A stretch of DNA of 64,000 nt from Chimonanthus salicifolius. Its lineage: Eukaryota; Streptophyta; Magnoliopsida; Laurales; Calycanthaceae. This document shows positions 60,425-64,000 of this stretch, one piece after another; the stretch's first letter is position 1; the number at the start of each line of letters is the position of its first letter. Under the pieces are notes generated by a model. It ran no database searches, was not told where the DNA came from, and saw only the letters and a list, made by a program, of their open reading frames with translations. The stretch is from positions 20,479,302-20,543,301 of the forward strand of contig CM023534.1 in the NCBI GenBank assembly GCA_013350335.1, in the 5' to 3' direction. The position numbers and the translations under genes were made by a program.

Positions 60425-60955
60425 GTTTAATAGTGCGAGACCGTGATCATGATCTCGTAAAAAAAGCGGTTGAGATTATTACGGTACTTGAAGTCTGTTC
60501 ATCGTAGATATATTGTCAATTTGACCAGGGTCGAGTTCCATGCTAAATTCACGGGTCAAAGGGGGACACACACCTTTATCCAAAAGTAAAGAGAACATAG
60601 CCTCAAAGCCATTTTTTTAACAGAGGACAATTTTGTAATTTCATATGGTGTATTATGTAAATTCTAATTAGGGTAATATATATGGTCTTTTGTGAGAGAA
60701 AGAGAGCAGAATATCTGTAAGAAGAGTCGTATCTTCTTTGTTTTGTCTTTGAGTACAATTGATCGGTTTAAACCTCGTGGACATACCCAAAAAGAACTGT
60801 GTAAAATCTTATAGTTGTGGTTTGCTTCTCTTTATTGATTTCTTTTTTCTGTCTTCAATGTTGTTGTTTGTGTGTGGATGAAAGGTTGATTTTCTCCATT
60901 AGATTGTAATTTTTCAAAATGGAAGTTTGATTAAGGATTTGAGAGAATCACTCGC
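60425..60955. promoter_or_regulatory. divergent promoter region, copy D
   Basis: Conserved counterpart of 34800-35330. Here it should drive the intact plus-strand gene and the truncated minus-strand copy. Inferred from position and conservation. Confidence 0.4.
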
Positions 60956-61105
60956 GAACAAAACTCTATTGACTCGTTCTGAGTTCTCCCTCCCTTCTCC
61001 ATTCCCTATTTTCTCAACTCTGTCTCACGCAAAGCCATCTCTCAAAGCCTCAAATCCCTTTTATCTTCGTCAATCGGCGCTGCGACCCGTTGTATAGATC
61101 TGAAG
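60955..61105 (+). other. 5' leader exon of the EAR-motif gene
   Basis: CT-rich leader ending GATCTGAAG|GTACGCC. Joining it to the acceptor CTTAG at 61790-61791 removes the stop that would otherwise sit at 61789-61791. A frame without ATG stays open through the junction, so translation probably starts downstream at 61837. The 5' border is approximate. Confidence 0.55.
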
Positions 61106-61836
61106 GTACGCCTTCTTCTCTCTTGCATCTTCTCTCGTATCTCCTCTGTATCTTTCACTTTCTCGTCTCTCTTAATCGATCTATACATGGTTTTTAAGTT
61201 CATAAATTTTAATTATTTTAAGTTACTTTCATTTTTTAAACTTTGTAAATCTAAAAATATAGTTTAGATATTTTTTAATTGACGTATAAAAATATTGCAA
61301 TTAACCAAACAAGCTATATTTTTAAGAATAACAAATCTTGATATTTTAAATTTATATTTCACTTTAATTTTTAATGATAATTGGTGATATTAAAAATTAC
61401 TTTAATTGAAAAGTATATTTAAAGAGAGGAGAAAATGGCACTGAAAATTGAAATGGAAATGGAGGGATAATCTAATAAGGAAAAGATGGAAATAAAATTT
61501 TGCAATTTAATAATTATTGAATTATATTTTATAATGGTAATGATTATTAACTTGAACGGTAAGAAGTTGAATATGTTGGTAACTCGGTATTCTACTTCTA
61601 CCCTATTTAAGATACCGATGTCTCAGTAATTTCCCATTTTCTCCTGAAAAGTAATCTGTTCCTCAATTCAGCCTTTCGAGAGTTCGACGAATTTTCCTGG
61701 AAAACTTTTCCAATTTCTTCATTCGCTGTCTTAGCAGCAATTGTTTCATCTTCTCTACGCCATAAGAGGAGGAGGCAATATGGATTCTTAGGTGGCAAAT
61801 GCCATTTCCGACACATTTGTCGTTGCGAAGTTCTTG

Positions 61837-63955
61837 ATGGAGCTTTCCCAACCAAATCAGGGGAAGAGCAAGGTGGCTCCTCAGCTGCTGCAAGGGTTTC
61901 GAAGAAAACGGTCGAGGATGATAACTCTCGACGTAATTAAAGAATCCAAGAAAGAAGAATCACGGCCGAGGTGCGCCAGCCCCACTACACCGCTTTCTTG
62001 GAATGACGGTTCTTCCACCAGCAGCGCCGGCGAGTCGGGTTGGATGCCGCAAGCCAGAGCGGTGCTACTCTCTGGTAATCGTAAACGGAACTCGAATTCA
62101 AAGGTAGGCATTCTGCTGGTTTTTTTACTACCTGTTTTTTTTTTCCTTTTTTGGGGTTTTTACTCTTTTTTTTCTCTCTCTTTCTTTCTTTCTCGGGGTT
62201 TTGAAATTTGAATGATGAATGAAACCCTTCATTCAAGATGACGAAACCCTTACCTTCCTTCATGAATTCATGCCTTTTGGTTTTATTTTATTTCTTTTTA
62301 TTAAACCCTACTTTCGTTTCTCTCTGTTTTTTTTTTTTCTCGTTTTTTCTTTCTTTCTCGGAGGTTTTGACATTTGAAAGATGAAACCGTTGACGCAAGA
62401 TGACGAAAATACCCATACATTTCGTCCAAGACAAGGTATCTTGGTCAGGATGGGAAGGTGCCTTTGATTGGGCTCTACATATGTGTTGGGTTGGTCTGGG
62501 CCGTCTGGCTAGGGTTTGCATGGCCCCACCCCATCTGTAATCTCCGCTTTGATGATGAATCCATGCCTTTTGCTTTTATTTTTTTTCTTCGCATCATTAT
62601 CAAAATACAATACAATAAAACTTAGAAGTGAGAGGGCCATGTGGCCAACCCACCACGTGTTAGTAACTACAGTTTGAATCTTAAATAAATAGAGGTAAAA
62701 AAATAAAAATAAAAACTACTTTTGAAGGCCCATCATAGACTTGGACTCATTCAAGTAAATGTCATAAATCAACATTAAATCACGGTCTACATTAAATCAA
62801 TGCTCATACCCAAGTGTGGGTGGCGGCGGCGGTCCCCGGTGGAGGAAAATGTCTGGACCCAAACCAACCATGGTCCATTACCGCTCACCCGTGCACGAAA
62901 GAAGCCCGTATCTGGGGTCGCACCGGTTGCAACTTCGACGGCAATCCTTGGAGATCATAGAAATCTCCTACATTATCTACGAAAGACTAAATAGTTTAAA
63001 ACTTAGGACCCAATGAATAATTTCTAGTACCTTGGAGATCAATAATATCTATTGTGAACCGCTTTGCTACAAATTAGTGTGAATTTTCAATTATAACCTT
63101 AATATGAGCAAAAAGTTATCAGATTTTACTGTCTAAATCCTCACTCACTTCATTTATGGTAATATTTTTGTTGAACCCCTATTCCCCATAATAATAAAAA
63201 AATTATTTCAAGAATAATTTCTAGTACCTTGGAGATCATAGAAATCTCCTACATTTTCTACTCAAAGACTTTTTCCTGACCCCTGAGATACAATCACTGT
63301 AATACAACCAGCCAATCTGGTGTTAATGAAGCAGTAGTTGAGATCTCCTAAAATTAAAGGGCTCTAGACAGAGTGAGATTTTAAGGGCCCCTGGTGACCG
63401 GTATATTAAGGAGTTTACATGTGTGGGGGCAATTTCTATCTGAAGAAGACCCTGCTTAAATCCAATATAAAACCATTCGTTCTTTCATTTACAGAGTAAT
63501 CAGATGGCACTGTATGGTACCTGGCTTAGCGTCAGATAAATGGGCACATGTTGAATGGACCCTAACCTGAATATTCTTATCTCATTTCTATTTTTCTTTT
63601 GTTTTGCAATTTGAACAGAAATTGGAGGAGCAACCTAAGATTTCGACAGATCTGCAGAGTGAAAATATGCCCATAAAGAAACTGAAAGAAAGTCATTTCT
63701 TTCTCTCTTCTCTGCTATTTTTTGTTAACTGATTTTACATATTTTAGGCTAATATAAGCATGATTATTGCAATAATGCACTTGTTAATTCTTTTGTGATA
63801 TGTTATTTGGGCAAGTTTTGTTAATATTTTTGAATGTTCTCCTTTTGCAGTTGAGGTTGAAGCTTTCATCAACACATTTATCAAAGCCAGTAGCTGCCTC
63901 AAATATTGTCTTCCGAGTCCCAGATCTCAATCTGCCTCTTGAATATGAGGATTGA
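61837..63955 (+). CDS. unknown protein with C-terminal LxLxL (EAR-like) motif
   Basis: Exons 61837-62103, 63619-about 63723, 63851-63955. The ATG at 61837 is the first in frame after the leader intron. Visible features: a basic patch RRKRSR at residues 22-27 (nuclear-signal-like), a Ser-rich stretch [27 protein letters not shown] at the end of exon 1, and a C-terminus [20 protein letters not shown] fits the LxLxL EAR motif that recruits TOPLESS-type corepressors, so a nuclear regulator is plausible (inference). The exon 2 end is uncertain: the only canonical GT keeping the DLNLP frame is a weak one at 63724, which adds a hydrophobic run (FFLSSLLFF). Other GTs (63659, 63692) would lose the motif. 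I do not recognise the family. About 158 residues. Confidence 0.65.
62104..63618 (+). other. intron of the EAR-motif gene
   Basis: Donor AAG|GTAGGC and acceptor GAACAG. It holds a local duplication of TTTCTAGTACCTTGGAGATCA (63022, 63219) and T-rich repeats at 62130-62200 and 62320-62360. The GC-rich frames at 62800-63016 show no motif. Confidence 0.6.
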
Positions 63956-64000
63956 ATGCAATTCATTTATACAGTCAAGCCAAAGCAAGTGTATATATGC

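Larger units (their letters stand above)
59577..61172. repeat. segmental duplication, copy D
   Basis: Equals about 33958-35548 of copy A. A filler (TACTCAGTGGGCTCGCT, 59562-59578) separates it from copy C. It contains exon 2 and exon 1 copies, the divergent promoter region and the plus-strand leader exon, then passes into unique sequence leading to the EAR-motif gene. Confidence 0.9.

Noticed and set aside
62800..63016. GC-rich open frames
   Set aside because: Located inside the intron of the EAR-motif gene, two overlapping frames, no motif and no splice signals.

Overview
This is nuclear DNA from a flowering plant. Genes have split exons with GT/AG borders, introns are long and AT-rich, and nearly every plant transposon class is present: Stowaway-type and hAT-type MITEs, tRNA-headed SINEs, LINE remnants, TRIMs and solo LTRs. 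I cannot name the species. Two dispersed MITE families dominate, one built on a TATCGGCCGATA palindrome and one on GGGTCGGGTT. Gene density is low: three genes in 64 kb.

Layout. 1-9.6 kb is intergenic, with MITEs and SINEs. 9.8-14.3 kb (+) is a six-exon gene for an Spg1/Tem1-like small GTPase (plant SGP type). 15-21 kb is intergenic. 21.3-34.7 kb (-) is a gene for an 87-residue protein; its four exons are spread over 13 kb, with introns full of transposons (a LINE, and a TRIM split by a solo LTR). Its first exon lies back to back with a plus-strand 5' leader exon at 35.3-35.5 kb. 36.4-39.5 kb repeats the TRIM-plus-solo-LTR block. 40.7-45.5 kb is nested MITE territory. 45.5-61.2 kb holds three further, broken copies (B, C, D) of the 5' half of the small gene and its upstream region, interrupted by two solo LTRs (3.2 and 3.7 kb) and by a 1.1 kb hAT-like element carrying host gene pieces, including the first exon of an aquaporin. 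61.8-63.96 kb (+) is a gene for a protein ending in an LxLxL (EAR-like) motif; copy D supplies its leader exon.

The central story is a divergent gene pair (small protein on minus, EAR-motif protein on plus, shared promoter) that was duplicated locally. Copy A kept the small gene and left an orphan leader for the plus gene. Copy D kept the plus gene and left a truncated small gene. Copies B and C are debris between them. The most unusual single object is the gene-carrying hAT-like element at 47645-48725, whose perfect 8-bp target duplication can be read against the empty site in copy A.

All coordinates and motifs were read by eye. Identities of the GTPase, aquaporin, LINE, TRIM and MITE classes rest on remembered family features and no database search was possible.
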